64,000 nt of DNA, from assembly GCA_022266195.1 (NCBI GenBank), contig WHVY01000005.1, positions 7,192,001 through 7,256,000 on the forward strand. Direction: 5' to 3'. This document shows positions 12,901 through 26,000 of this stretch, in pieces. A model generated the notes under the pieces. The model was given only the letters and a program-made list of their open reading frames with translations, made no database searches and was not told where the DNA came from. The translations under genes were made by a program, and so were the position numbers. The DNA is from Tetranychus cinnabarinus (lineage: Eukaryota > Arthropoda > Arachnida > Trombidiformes > Tetranychidae). How positions within the stretch are numbered: the first letter of the stretch is position 1; the number at the start of each line of letters is the position of its first letter.

Positions 12901-15900
12901 ACTTTCCAGTTCTATCATGATATTAGAAGCAAATTTTCGATGCGAACTTATTCTTAAATTCATCTTAATCAGTAGCAATACATTAAGTTTGAGCATAAAG
13001 CTCATTACGATAATTCTGCAAATTTATTGTTCTTGCATTCATTTTACTTCGCTTCAGTTGATATTGAATGCAGTGAGCAGCAATTAGGCAAAGAAAACAC
13101 GTTTGCGAAACAGAAACAGTGTTTTACAAGTGCGACGATTTATTCTGCATTCGTAAAACTTGTATTGCATTGTGCAGGATCTTATTTGCTTAAAATATTT
13201 GTGAAAGGAATTATACTTTCAAATGAAATGTCTTTTTAGCAGCTAATATCAATGTTTAAGTTTAACTTCGTGAGTCCTTCAGTTTTTATGTATTGTCATG
13301 TTACGATGAGTGCATCGATTTTCAACGATAATTTCTTTTCATTATAACATCTATTCTTCATTCTTTATATGAGTATCAATATGTTTTGTTTTCTGCTTTA
13401 GACTTTTAATTCGGCTCTAAATCAGATCCACACGAATGCAAAGTTGATATTAATCATTCAAATTAACTCGTTGATCAATTCTTTTGTTTTTAAACATTAA
13501 ATGTTCATTAAATTTTGGCTAATCACGCAAAGAGTTACACGAATTTCGAATAAATTTCACTTGGTTTGCAATAAAGTTTAAATAACAGTAGCAGTTAACT
13601 TTGCAGTTCATTTGGAAGTCAAAATAGAGTCTTCCAAGATATTCAATGGAATATCTTTGCAAACTTCTCTTTTCGCAGTTCTACAATGAACATTTCCATA
13701 TAATCAATGACAAGGAATCAATGGATCAAGAGGATAAGCTTTGATATTTAAACATTGAGCATTTGTTTCTTCTGGTTCAGATGAAAATAAATATAAATGA
13801 CGTTTTGCATTTAATAGAGGGACTATTTTCAGGCAAAATATAATTCAAATATTAGATTCAAAGACATGTTTAGCTGCATTATAGCTACAATGTACAATGT
13901 TATGATTCACAAATTGCAACGAATGGAAACAAAAAGTGCAGAAAAGGCATTTTTTATCGAATCAATAGAACACAAAGTCAACGAAGACAATCAAGTCATT
14001 CTGCTGACACTCAAGTCTAAATTAAATAATGAAAATTGCAAATGAAAGCTACAACGAAATAATATTTCATTAAACAGAGTTGAGATCAAGATTGATTGAC
14101 ATTGAAAGCAATCTGGTAAACTCGAGAAAAATTCATTACTCTTTATCTGAACTGGACAGCATTCCAGTTACATGTCACAGCGTTGTTTCAATCATTTAAA
14201 TGGATCTGTAACAACTTTCGATAAAACAATAACCAATTTCCATTGATTTAAATAAATGGAAAAACTTGAAATAAGTTCAACAAAAACATTATATTTCGAT
14301 ATAAAGAGGACATTCCAAGTCGAATGCTCAAGGAATGATCGAATTGCAAAGGTTCAGCTAAAGGTTCAGTTGGATCCCAGATTGGACCATTCATCAAACT
14401 TCGTTATTATTAATGGTTCACTTTACACTGTAATTTAAAAAAGGTTGAAGCAATTTAAAGTGTTAAGCTTTTCATCTTAAATAATACAAACTCAACACTT
14501 TCATCTCAACATTAATGTGTTTACGTTGAAAGATTTACTTTTCAATGGAATCGCATTAAGAATTGTTAAACTCACGATTGTCAGTAAAATTAGTGAATTA
14601 AAGTTAAATGATTAATTGAGCTTTCATGATTAACAGGAATTGAATGATTGAAGAAGAGCTGAGAAGCGAGTTTTAAAACTGTAATCAATAACAAAGAAAC
14701 AAAAGGAAACTAAAGTAAACCTTTAAATGGTAAAAGCGTCAACAATTTATTTCGATTTGTTCAAGATTCTCTCGTTAATTAACCAGCTCAACACTCATTT
14801 GTATTCATTAGTTAATTGTTCTTCTCAATTGCATAATGAATAATGAATATCAGTTGATAAGCCAAGCAAATTGGAGAAACAAATCTCAACCAAATTGCCC
14901 TTCGAATTACAAGGTAAATTGAGTTTGCTCGACTAAAAAGGTAAAAACTCGTTATAATAAAGTGTAATTATTATCTTGATTCACAAGGAATTATAATTGC
15001 ATTTAAAATTAATGTTTAACCGAACAACAAAATCCAATCTAATGGAGTAATTATGTTATGAATATGATCAGTTTAATGATCATTTTTATCCTCAAATCTT
15101 TACCCAAAGTTTAACCATTAAGAATGAATGAAATTTAATGAAAGCCCAAAAAAAGGTCAGAAAAGGTTTCCTTTCAATTATGTATTTATCATGGATTTTT
15201 ATTGTTGAAATATTGAAACGATAAAAGGTTTTGAGTTAAAAAGGCAAACATCAATCATTAAACTGATTAAAATTGTTTCAACTTTATGTTCAATTGTTGT
15301 TCATTGAATTAAATGAATAACCATGAAAATGGTTTGAAAAAGGAAGGAGTGAGAAAAGAGAAGGAAAATTGTTATTCTTTTGCCAAGAAAAAAGTCAAAA
15401 TTTATCTTCCTCTTTGGCTTTTCTCTCTTCATGTTATTCAGTTTGATTCATTTCCATTCAGTATTTATCCTCTTTCGCCAGTCTCATGACTTGTTTCGCG
15501 TTGAAAGGAAACATTAGTCTGGATGAAGAAAGAAAAAGAATCAATGATGAAAAGAAGAGGAAGATAAAGTAACCACGGTTACAAGCAGTTTTATTACCAA
15601 TTCAATTCCATTTCATTCCTTATATCACCCAATATCATCATTATCATTGATATTGTTGGAAGAAGAGAGGAAAAGAGAGAGAAAAGAGAGAAAAGAAGAA
15701 AGTAATTGAAATGACCATTTCTTGGTAAAACTGGGTCAATAGAAGAGATTTACTCATGATAATCATGATAAGGAATGAGTAAACTTCAATCAATATCGTC
15801 ATCATTTTTAAATCAGTTGACAATCATTGAGTATCAAACTTTCATCTTCACCTTGAATCTCATGTTTACTTGGAAAAGTCACAATTTTTGTCGATCTTTC

Positions 15901-17481
15901 CTTTCTTTTCTCTCTCTTTCCAATTTCTTTCAATTTAACTCACTTTCAAATCAAATATACTGATACAAGTCTTGGAATTACTGGGAGTTGAATTAGTAGC
16001 AAGTTGCACTGGGAGTTAAGGATGAGAAGATGAGGAATGAAAGAGACGAAAAGGGTAAAAGAAGAGAAATCAAGTTGAAAAGATTCATGAGCATGCTCAT
16101 GGTTCAACCGGAAACAACATGAGGGAAAAGAAGAGAGAAGTTAACGAAAAATTTTCCAAGTGTTGAGAGAAAAGTGTAAAGTGAATGAAAAAATAATCAA
16201 AAAATGGTAAAAATGTACAATTCTGTAGAGAAAAGAAAAAGTGTCAAAAATTTCTTTTTTCCAATAATTATTTTCATCTCTTCTCAAACATGAACCTTGA
16301 AAGGTGTAAAATAGATTAAACCATTTTACTCATTAAATTGATATGAGCAATTTGAGGGTAAAAAAAACTGAACAAAGTTGCCTGAATAAATGATGAAAGC
16401 AAATGTTGAATAGAGCTTGTATTCACTGGGAGTGATGGCTGGGAGTGAATTTTGAGTTTATAATTGTACGATTTGTTTTTGTTTTTCACTTTCAGTTGAA
16501 AAATTTTTACCTCGTTTGTCAACATTTTGTCATCAAATGCTGTGAACATTTTCACCAAATCAAATGTCAAAGCTGATAAAAGACAATGACTGATCACGCT
16601 CATTTCCCTGCAAAAACAGAAGAGTATAGAAGATGAATGTGAATGGATTAAAGTATATTTATATCAAAATATATCGACCCACTTGTCTCTCATCTTGTTT
16701 CATTTTCATCATTTTTCTCTCTGAAAGTTGCTTCCATTCTTCTTCTTTTTCTTTTTCTTTTTCTTTTTTTCGGTTGAAAAAGTTGTTCTTTTCTGGGTTG
16801 AGAAAAAACTTATCTCGAATTATCCAGACACTATTCTCTTTAGATTTATAATAAGATATTGATAAAAGACAGGAATACAAAGTAGAAGCAAATTTTGCTA
16901 ACATCATCTTTATAAAAATCATCTTCTTCTCCTCGTCATCAGCATCAATTTAAAAGATAAAAACTGATGATTATGTATAAGAGTGGAAGAGGTAAGAAGA
17001 GGTGAAGAGCGATTGAAAAGTGGAAAGGCGAAGGAAAAAGAAAATCACTCCCAGTTTTCGTGAAAGAATTTTGAAAATTGATATTCTCTACTTTTTTTAT
17101 CTTCTTTTCCTTTTTTCATGAAGGAATTTGAAAGGCAAAACTCGAATAGACTTTTGATTGATGAATCTTTTATGGAATGTTACCTGGAGAAGTTAGGTCA
17201 AATATGAGAAGATATCCATGAGCACTTCTTAGAGCACATCCACGGTAATCTGTCCACTCGAAGAAAGAATTGGTCGGAAAATAATTAATCATTGGCATGT
17301 CAATGATTTTAATCTGATAAACTGAACCGTTCATGATAATGGTAAATGTATAACTATTATCAGCTGGATTAAGGGTTGTCGCACTGCGAACCTCGGTAAA
17401 GGTTGACTCTAGAAACTGTTGGATTATTGAACTTTTACCAGTTCCAGTTGCTCCAAGAACTACAAGTTTAACAAGATGCAT
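6981..17481 (-). CDS. RASL10-type Ras-like small GTPase (2 exons, large intron)
   Basis: Exon 1 is 17481-17184 and exon 2 is 7750-6981. They join in phase (CCA G/GA TCT) to 355 residues. Residues 10-17 form the P-loop GATGTGKS. The DxAG switch II motif is replaced by DMPM, as in RASL10A/B, where a DFPP-type motif occurs. NKAD (128-131) is G4 and ECSAKYNW (251-258) is G5. The C-terminus CIIC is a CaaX prenylation box, so membrane anchoring is likely. RASL10 proteins are about 200 residues. Here about 105 extra residues, rich in Ser and His, sit between G4 and G5 and include a run of 13 His by my codon count. The segment between G5 and the CaaX box is Asn/Ser-rich. The start is chosen because MHLVKLVVLGA matches the family N-terminus. 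The 9.4-kb intron holds the degenerin-like gene. Confidence 0.9.
7991..7996 (-). promoter_or_regulatory. AATAAA poly(A) signal of the degenerin-like gene
   Basis: TTTATT on the + strand is AATAAA on the - strand. It lies about 120 bp beyond the stop codon of the nested channel gene. Confidence 0.4.
8119..9432 (-). CDS. Degenerin/ENaC-like channel subunit, single exon
   Basis: One uninterrupted 437-residue frame from a true ATG. A hydrophobic segment at about 14-34 fits TM1. It is followed by a large extracellular part with many Cys, then at 366-388 a second membrane segment containing GIWFGFS, which resembles the G-x-S selectivity filter and TM2 of degenerin/ENaC channels (trimeric, amiloride-type sodium channels of the plasma membrane). 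A YPEVVLIPE stretch after TM1 could be a diverged form of the FPAVTIC region. The tail after TM2 has a WCFCCCC cluster followed by a basic stretch, which may be a lipidated membrane-proximal segment. The gene lies inside the RASL10-type gene's intron on the same strand. Large lineage-specific expansions of such genes are reported in spider mites. The ectodomain is diverged, so the family call rests mainly on topology and the TM2 motif. Confidence 0.72.
   Translation of the reverse strand: MTEKIARFLNGKSLIWFICFSGCSYQLFNLTYRFISWESRTDTIHRYPEVVLIPEIDFYFPLGTLLHMNAVYKRYPDEIASLCMKLFGTKNVTINSVSDFDEHCSALKEAIFSSDVFLSKVLTIGDIEELTEDPRPFIKAIYSLDTKQNYLETKVCNMSRHLNAGGIFMRITCRNDSKPLSYAFSHGSGGNNFLIYLEHTIDTPFGFRFSNHDDPISHHTAKYEFMKKSTDVHYTIITYFHRQVESVQDLLGCSNYNRMNVLFECLNSTVQSSSPFVFYDAIISFGTLPRNTKFIDPYDEPTGQFFNLFKSCTELIVKPRCDDVDYYTTFQVFHDQVLVQSPRQILIDTPNAPDRILVTSLKMTLDSLMYSCYSILGIWFGFSVCDKWTQWNAESNCGWCFCCCCLSKLRKRKKSGSRKRAPVSQLKIIREIETDSS
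9433..17183. other. Intron of the RASL10-type gene, no firm gene
   Basis: AT-rich intronic sequence. Purine-rich low-complexity tracts (GA/AAG) lie around 15650-15710 and 16730-16770. Two weak coding hints on the + strand, near 12217 and 13058, are reported as findings only. Confidence 0.5.
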
Positions 17482-20067
17482 ACCAATCCAAGAGGATCAC
17501 AGAATTTCCAGAGTCTAGGTTTGTGTGGAACACGAAGAAGATGATAAAGGGCAGTGAGTTGAATACTGAATACGAAGAGTGTGTAAAGATGATTATTAAC
17601 TGAAGTAAATGGCGATTCCAACAAGTCAAGTCTGATAAGGTAACAATCTTTAATCACATTAAACTGATTCATTGGCATCTTTGACCTTCCAGTTTATATG
17701 GCAACCTGAGTAACACTTTACACAAACCAAGATAATCTCATAATAATGGTAATAATGATGATCCAGATGATAATGGTGATAATAATAATTTACTAGATTC
17801 TTTATTATATTACATGAAACTTGTTTCAACAATTTATCTCTTTTACGATTTCGACGTCGACTAAATAACGATCTTTCATTTGAACCTTTTCTCCTGTTTA
17901 TCTGACGGTTCAAACAATGGCAAGGTAAAGAGCAGAGAGAAACACTTTTATTGCAATAATTTAATGGGAAAATTTGATTAACCTGATGATAACGAGTTAA
18001 CCAAGTTGCGATTAGTTTTGCTGATGAAAGTTTCTCATGGAAACGACTTTTCACAAGAAATTGCTGATTCTCCAGTTGATGATGTAAATTATTTTTCTGT
18101 TGATTAATTTGTTGAGCAAACCAATAAACACATTTGAGCAATAAGGATTGACAATGGATTGGTAAATTATTTAATGGAATCAATGGAAACCTCAATTTAA
18201 CAGAACTTATTGCCAATGTTGATATCATAATATTTTCATATTAAATTATCACCATTATTATTAACACTTTCATTGTTATCCTGCGATAATCAAATGGTCA
18301 CTTGAGGATGTTATTATTCATGGAATGAAGAAAATTTTCTATCTTCTCTACTTTTCCATGTTGAACACTTTTCACTTAAGCACATTCAATGTCTTTTTAC
18401 GAACTATTGAAACTACTGAAATTCACTGAAAAAAAGAATTTTCTTTTCGTTTAAAGAAAAAGATTTACAGATTTTCTCCTTTTTCTGGTCAAAAATTGAT
18501 TAAAACGTTTGAAGCTTTAGTTAATGGTTGCCTTGATGGTGATGAAATTGTTGGATTGATCATCATTATTCACCATTGATCATCCAACTCTTGATGATGG
18601 GGATGAGTTGGAATAGGAAAAGGTGATCAATACTGTTGGACGATTAAAGCACAAAAGAATGGTTTAAATATCATGGAATTTTAGTTCTCTCGAGTTCACT
18701 TTTCATTTCCAGTTGATAAAGATGAACAAATGATGAGCACAATTGGTAAATTTATTCATAAAATTGGTGAAAAAAGTAAATGTCCAGAAGAAGAATAAAC
18801 TTGTCCAACATGAAGAAGAAGAAGAATATTTTCTGTTTTTTGTTTATACCAAATGGATTACTTAATTTTGTGTCTCATCTGTACTTATACACTTTTTGTA
18901 CACTCTTTTACAGTCTTCTTTATCATCATCACCATCACCCTCAACCTCATCATCATGATTCTCTTCACTCTCTCTCTCTCTCTCTACTTGTTCCTCAATA
19001 CTTTTGGGTTAATCTGAAGAGAAACGTAAGCTGAACACTGCAATGGCGGATGAATGGAAGGCAGAATTGATGAAGAGTAAAGCATGGAAAGAGAGGATGC
19101 AAAAGTGAGAAGGAAGATCAGTGATGAGGATATAGATCGATACAACATTTCAGAGTCATCTCATCCTCTTCAACTAAACTTGCTCTTGCTTTCAACCATT
19201 CCTTTAAACTGTCTTCATCCGCATCCAAATATTCACTTTTTTACCTTTTCCATCAACATTTCCTTCTCTTCATCTTTCCTCATCTTTTCAGTCTACAAAC
19301 AATTAAACGCAAAAAGCAACACTAAAGATGCCTTTTAGAGACGAAATATCGCCAGGTAAAAGCCAAAAAGAAAAAAAGATTTTTCTCTTTTTCAAAATTA
19401 TTAGTCTCTCAATATTATTGATGAATTACCACAATTTGATAAACTCTGCTCACAATTGACTCAATTAACTATCATCCGCTTTGATAATCAAATGAAATCG
19501 GATAATTTCTTTTTACCTTTTGTTTAATTCATTTGCTGAATCACTTCTTTCTCCTCATTATCATTCTTCTCCCTGTGATAATCATCATTTACCACACAAA
19601 AAGCCAAAGAGTTCTGGATCGAAGGGAAGAAAATTTTTCATTTTTCCAAATGAAATTAATATTAATATCAAATTGATTTTGTATAAACTTCTTTTTTTAC
19701 ATTTTTATTGTTCACCGGTAAAACCAACAAGACAACTTTATTATGATTATTATTGGGTTCATCATAATGTATTATCAAGTAAATTGAGTTATAGATCTAA
19801 CATGGTGAAAGATGTGGAAACAGATTCAGAATATGTGAGTAAATAAAATGAAATTTGATACAAAAAAAGAGGTTTTTTTCCTTATCATCGCCTTGAGGTA
19901 GTTGAATTAAAAAAAGAAGTAGAAACATGTTATATGAATTTTTGTTCATGGTAAAACAAGAAGAGAACAAAAAGGGAAACTAGAATGGAAAATAATGCCA
20001 ATTTGAATGAGTTTCTTGCAATTGTTGGAGTAATTTAAATGTTGGTAAATAAAGGGTTGCAAGTTGG
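17482..20067. other. Intergenic between the GTPase and the phosphatase genes
   Basis: Presumed 5' flank of the RASL10-type gene and 3' flank of the phosphatase gene. It contains simple repeats: ATT/ATG-type triplets near 17730-17800, CAT triplets near 18920-18960 and a CT dinucleotide run at 18968-18986. Long open stretches here (for example 18228-17659 on -) are His/Tyr/Asn-rich translations of such repeats and are not taken as genes. Confidence 0.5.
18968..18986. repeat. (CT)n microsatellite
   Basis: Uninterrupted CT dinucleotide run seen directly. Confidence 0.85.
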
Positions 20068-23000
20068 TTACATTAGCAAACAGACTGCACTTGGAACATC
20101 TTTAATTAGAGAATCATATCTATCGGAATCATCATCAACAGGTTTATCATCTGGTTCATCAACTGATTGTCGATAATGTTCAACAATCGGATGCTCTGAA
20201 CCTCGCTTCTTTAATCCTTCCAAGTAAATCTCTCTGTTGAATAAACCTGCATTCAATGGAGCATCATCTCGACCTGGTTTAACCTTAATCTCCATTAATG
20301 CATAGACAGGCCTGTGATCTGATGTTTTAATTGATGTAACACAATCATAGGTAAGACAATCAACTTGATCCTTCCTTTTCGACCGATACAAAATTCTGTC
20401 AGTGTAGGAAGGAACTCGCTCACTGAGCAGATCAAAGCCATCCGAGCCAATCCGATACTTGTAGGTTGGAGCAAAATCAATGGTTGAAGCTTCATTAAAT
20501 CCATGGAAAATGTCACCTTTGTTCAGTGCTTTTCGAAGTTGATCCTCATTAAGAAGAAGTTCAAATGATGTTAAACTGGCTCTAGGAGAGGATAAAAGAT
20601 GAATACTTGTAAGAAAGGAATAAAAACAGAAGAATAAAAATAAGATGATAAACAGAAAGAAAATGAAATAATAATAAAAACCTGAACACCAGGAAAATAA
20701 CCTAAAAAGACAATCTTGTCAACAATTGGAATATTTTGCAATTCCAATTTTACACGATTAGATGGATTCTTGTACCATTACAATGCATTCAATTCTTCTC
20801 TTCATCAATTGGATGAAATGATTCAAAAGCAAGTAACGCAAAGAAGAATGTTAAAGAAGAAGAAGAAAAAAACAAAATCTTTCTGAGTAACGAAGAGAAG
20901 AAAAAGAAAGAAGAAAAATGAAGAGAAACATTTTGTTGAGATGAAATTTGTTCTTGTTATTGATGGATTTGCAAGGGAAGAAGATTCAGAGTAAGAAGAT
21001 GATGAAGATGAAGTATAATAAGGAAAAGACAAGAAAATGGTTAAAGGAATCAAGATTTTGATCCAAAATCACTGGAAGAGTAAAAAAATCAATACTGATG
21101 TATAAAGTATAATATTGTTAACTTGGATGAACAACAACATTTCGTTGGCTTATAATTAAAGTTAAGCTAATTAACTGAAGAAATGAAAGTAAAATGTGAT
21201 CATCAGATTTTATCGACTATCGTTTTCATATTAATGTCATTCTCAACTGATTAAATAATCGAGAGAAAAGTTGACCTCAAAATTGTACGATCAACTTTTT
21301 TCATTTACTTTTTCCTTCTTCTTCTTCTTCTTTCAAACAAACGTTAAATTTTCAGCGATAAACTTGAAATGAACTCCAATGAATAATGGTAAAGTTTCAT
21401 CATGATGACATTAAAACAGGTGAACATAAATATTAACGTTTCTTTACAACCAATAATGCAACATTTTATTGACTGTAAACTTAATAATTCAATGTTGTTA
21501 AAGTTGAGTATTCAAAGTAAATTAATTGTCAATTGCTTTTATGGAAGGAAACTGGTAAAATCAAAATCTTAATCTTTATTTTGTTACATTTTTGATCTTT
21601 TTCGTTGCTCTTTTTGGTTGTGTGTTTCAAAATGAAAGTGAAAAACAGATTCAAGGATAAAAAGTTCAACACAGGAACAAAAAAAAGTAAGTACATCATG
21701 AAGGGAAAAGGTATGAAACAGAACATAAAATAACATTTATATTAAAGATAAATAGGAAAAAGGATGAGATAAATAGCATGGAAAAAAAATTTCAAGAGAA
21801 TTGAAGAGAAAAAAGAAAAGGTAAGTTATGAACAAAAGAAATGAGAGAAAAAATAATATTACTTATTAAAGGGGAAACAGGGAGTGAAGAAGGAAATTCA
21901 GTTGAAAAAAAAGAATAATCTTGAAGAGAAAAAAAAGGGAATGAAAAAGAGTGAAGGGAATAAGGTAAAGATGACATGGAATTGCCTCTGAATCGTTCAA
22001 CATGAAATCTAACATGAAATTATTTCGCCTCCTTCAACTGTTGTTTTTACTTTTGGCAGAACTTTTTTTTCTTCTTCTTCTTTCATCATTGGTACTTCGG
22101 ATACATGTGTGTGTGTGCTTATTGCTCTACGCCTTAAAGTTAGTCAACAATTTGGAAGCTGAAATTTTGTTCACTGCAATGATTAGCTTTGATGATTCTT
22201 TTGACAGTTGATTTTCTCATTTGTTTTTCCTTCCATTTATTGTAATGACAAGTTTGCAGTTGACTGAATCTTGTTCAGTTCACCTTCAAACCATTCACTC
22301 GCAATCATTGAGTTAAACTAAAAGGGACTTGACTTGCAATCCTTATACTTATCCTTACACCATTTACAACAATCATTGTTTTTTTTCTGGTTTCAAGTAT
22401 TTTACAATAAAAGATTAACTTTCAATTTTAGGCTATTTTCAACTTCATTTAATCGCAATGCTAACAATACTTTAATCGCATGATAATCATTCAAGTTTCA
22501 TCTTTTTTACATTAACTTTATTCACAATTTTTAAAAGATTTCGCTTTTATTTCCAGCATTTTAGGAGCCTTAATAAAAGAAGGCATTTAGTTGATAGCAT
22601 TGATTTTATTTGTAACCTTTGAGCTTTTACAATCAGTATTCATAATATTATTACATTTGCATGAGCCTTGGTGTGCTTGAGTTTATTTACTCAACTTTTT
22701 GGAATTTATCATAACTTTATCACTGATTTATTTCCAATTATGTGGTGTTTGTACACTTGTTCACTTCAAAGTCTGAAAATAAAACATTTTTTCATTGAAA
22801 AACTCCCAGCAATTGATCGAATTGGAAAATAAATCTTATTCATAAGGAATACGATTTGAATGAATATTATTAGAGGTACTGAGGTTCATCAGAAAGATCA
22901 AGTTTAGATTCTAGAGAAAGGTCTGAGAAAACATTTCGCACTAATGACCACTATTTGGCATCAATATCTTGGTACAATTAGGAAAGTAGAAACCGATACA

Positions 23001-26000
23001 GACGCTTGGAATAAATTTTGGTGCAATTTTCAATTAACATCTCCAAATGATTATAATTTCATTACAGAGGTCTTGAACATCGATCAATCAATGTTGACAG
23101 ATAACCTGGCACATCAGTATCAGTATTTTCAGTATTCAGCATCTTAACCTAGAAACAATAATTATTAACATGATGCGAATCCAGTAACAAAACATTGACA
23201 AAATATTATCGCACCATTTTACGATTTCTCATTGATAATCGATCTGTAATTAGATTCATTTTCATTTCTGAACTTTCATTACATATATTATTGTTCATCA
23301 ATACTTTTATTTTGAAATCTAACGAATCAAGCCAGTTCAAGAGTATTTCTGATAAATTTCCAGAATTGTAAATTATTGAAATTAATTTTTAACTAAAAAT
23401 AATTTAAAAAACAACTAAAATCATTTGGTGAACATTGAAATGATAGTGGAACATTATTCAAACATATTTTGCCAGTGAGATGAAATCATTGCGTTATCAT
23501 AGAACTAGCAATAAATTCTTCCAGTGTTGATTGACGAACTCTGAAAAGCGTGTCATGAAAGCTGTGAATAAACTTTTCTACTGAAAAGAAACGAAATGTT
23601 ACAAATCACAAGTCTAATCCAACATTAATATGAAAACTTTACTTTGCCTATTATTGCATTAAGCGTAATTTGAGCCTGTAAATGTTTATTTGAAATAACA
23701 CATTGTGACTATTAACTTAACAGATTAGAGTTGAAAGACAACAATGAAAGATGAAAATAACATTGAAATTCAAAAATCAATAAGATGAATAGAGTGTTCA
23801 TGGAAAAGAATTGAAATGATTTGGAAAGCAAAAAATTACTACTTTAGTATAATAATGTTCTGAAACTGAAAAGGCAAGAATAACAAATTTGTTTTTCTTC
23901 CCAAAATATTGATTGAAAGAATCGCAAGAATTGGTAAAAGAAATAGATTTAAATGTCAATTTTGCAATTTTCACAAATTCAATTTCCATTGTAATTGATG
24001 AGGTAAAAATTTCTCGATATTCAGATTCTAGCAAATTATCGCAAAAAAAGGAAACAAACTGATTAAGCGATGAAAAGAAGTGAACAATTAAAGGTGAACA
24101 ATCTGTGTGACATTGATCACAAGTTGATTGAAGCACAAAATTATATATTGAATAGGAAATAATAACAACAGAATCAATATCTAGATAAATGTTTCAAGTT
24201 TCATTTTGAATGGAAAGTCTTGAAAGCGAAAAGCAAAAATGAGATTCATCATTATTGCTCTTTCTTGTTCATCTTTTTTTACCAGATTTTTCATTTTATC
24301 CTGCAACAAGAAGAAGAAGAAAAAACTGTAATAAATGCTGAATGTTTTCAACTGCCACAGAATATAATGCATGATAGAAAAGGCTGAGAAGGGAAAGAAA
24401 AAGGTTGAAACAAAAATCGATAACAGGAAAAAGAAGGAAATGAAGAGCAAAAGAAGAAAACTTTGAATGATGAAAAGATCATGTTTACATTTGATATCAT
24501 TTCATTTTTAATCATTACTCTTGTCTTGCAAACTCATTCTCACTGAATCTTCATCCTGCACACTTGATGCAATAATCACAACTTGAACTTTCAACTTTGC
24601 GTAAATGGCGAAGAAAATTTCTTTTCTCCTTTTTTCCTTCTTCTTCTTCTTTCATATCAATAACATTTTAATGTCAACAATATCCAATAAAGATGAGCCA
24701 AAATATCCATTGTCAGGTGAAATCAATTTTTATCTTGAAAGGAAAAGGTATATTACTTTGAGCAACCCTGAAACAGTGGACATCAATTGGACAAATGACA
24801 AAGAAACTTGTCTCGAGTTAATAATGTTAAATTGAAATAACTTGAATAATGTTTCATTTATTGTTTGATTGCCAGGTCAAGAGTCGATTCAGGTTTAATG
24901 AATCAACAAATGGTGAAACATTGTCAACATGAATTGCGAGTTTGCTTCTGTTGAAAATAAAACATCCAACAATCTTCTGTTTAAATAACATCAATGACAA
25001 TTATTTATCAATTGAAATGAGATTAATGTCGATCATCGATTAAATCATTGATTTACAATGGAATCCATCAGTTTACTGTAAAAATGGCAATATTTAATAA
25101 TAAGGCAACAACGAGAATGGAAAGGAAAAGAGGCCAAAAAATTGAATAACAAACGAAAAATGAATATTATTAATAGATGAGGAAGAGGAAGCAATATTTG
25201 CTTTACATTGACTGATCAACATTCACTTGGTCACAGTATTGATTTGATAATGAACGATGGATTAGACAAAAAAAGGAGAAAAAATTGTCTTGTTTGTTTT
25301 GCAATAAATTGGTCAACTTTTGATTCTCAGTTACAGTTTTGTGATTGACCATTTTGATGAAAATTTATTGCAAAATAAACATTTAACTTTTAAACTGAGG
25401 TCAACTCGAGTTGGCAAATGTCTTTTTTTTGTTCAATCAAAAAACTCTAACATTTACCTTGGTTTGAAATTGATTCTTGATTTTCTTTTCATTCATTTCC
25501 AAATTTGATTCAGTTTGTTTCGCAATTTTTATCGCAAATTTTCTTGACCAACTTCATGGGATACTTCATCATCTTTCATGTTGTTTACCAATTGAAGTTT
25601 CTTTTCATCAGTTATTCAATTGAATCGGTCAAATTGAAAAGTTATCAAAGTCTGAAAGTTTCATTTAAATTTTACATTGCTTTCGATTTTATAAGAATGA
25701 ATAAACTGCATTCAGGGAAAAACAGCATTCAAGTCCTTTGTTAGTTACATGATTACTTTGAAAGAGTGAAAATCAGAATAGAAAAGGAATCGATTAGGAT
25801 TTGCTTTTAGATCTAATTTTTTCTGTCGTTTTAGAGATCGTAAAAGATTTTGTAAAAAACAATCGACAACAAAAGAGATTAATGTTTGGACAAAAGGCGG
25901 AATCACATAAATTCTGGTTCTTCATTCTGAGTAAGATATCATCTGTTCATTCAATTTTTTGTCCAATATAATAATAAGTCTTACTTGGTCAGCATTCTCA

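Noticed and set aside
17790..17820. Short similarity of 17790-17820 to 32585-32612 (CTAG..TTTATTATATTACATGAA)
   Set aside because: Only about 25 AT-rich bases without flanking structure. This can be chance or a tiny remnant and does not support a repeat call.
17659..18228. Long - strand open frame of 189 codons upstream of the RASL10-type start
   Set aside because: The composition is driven by ATT/ATG triplet repeats giving Tyr/His runs, and no motif is present. It is more likely 5' UTR or flank of the GTPase gene.
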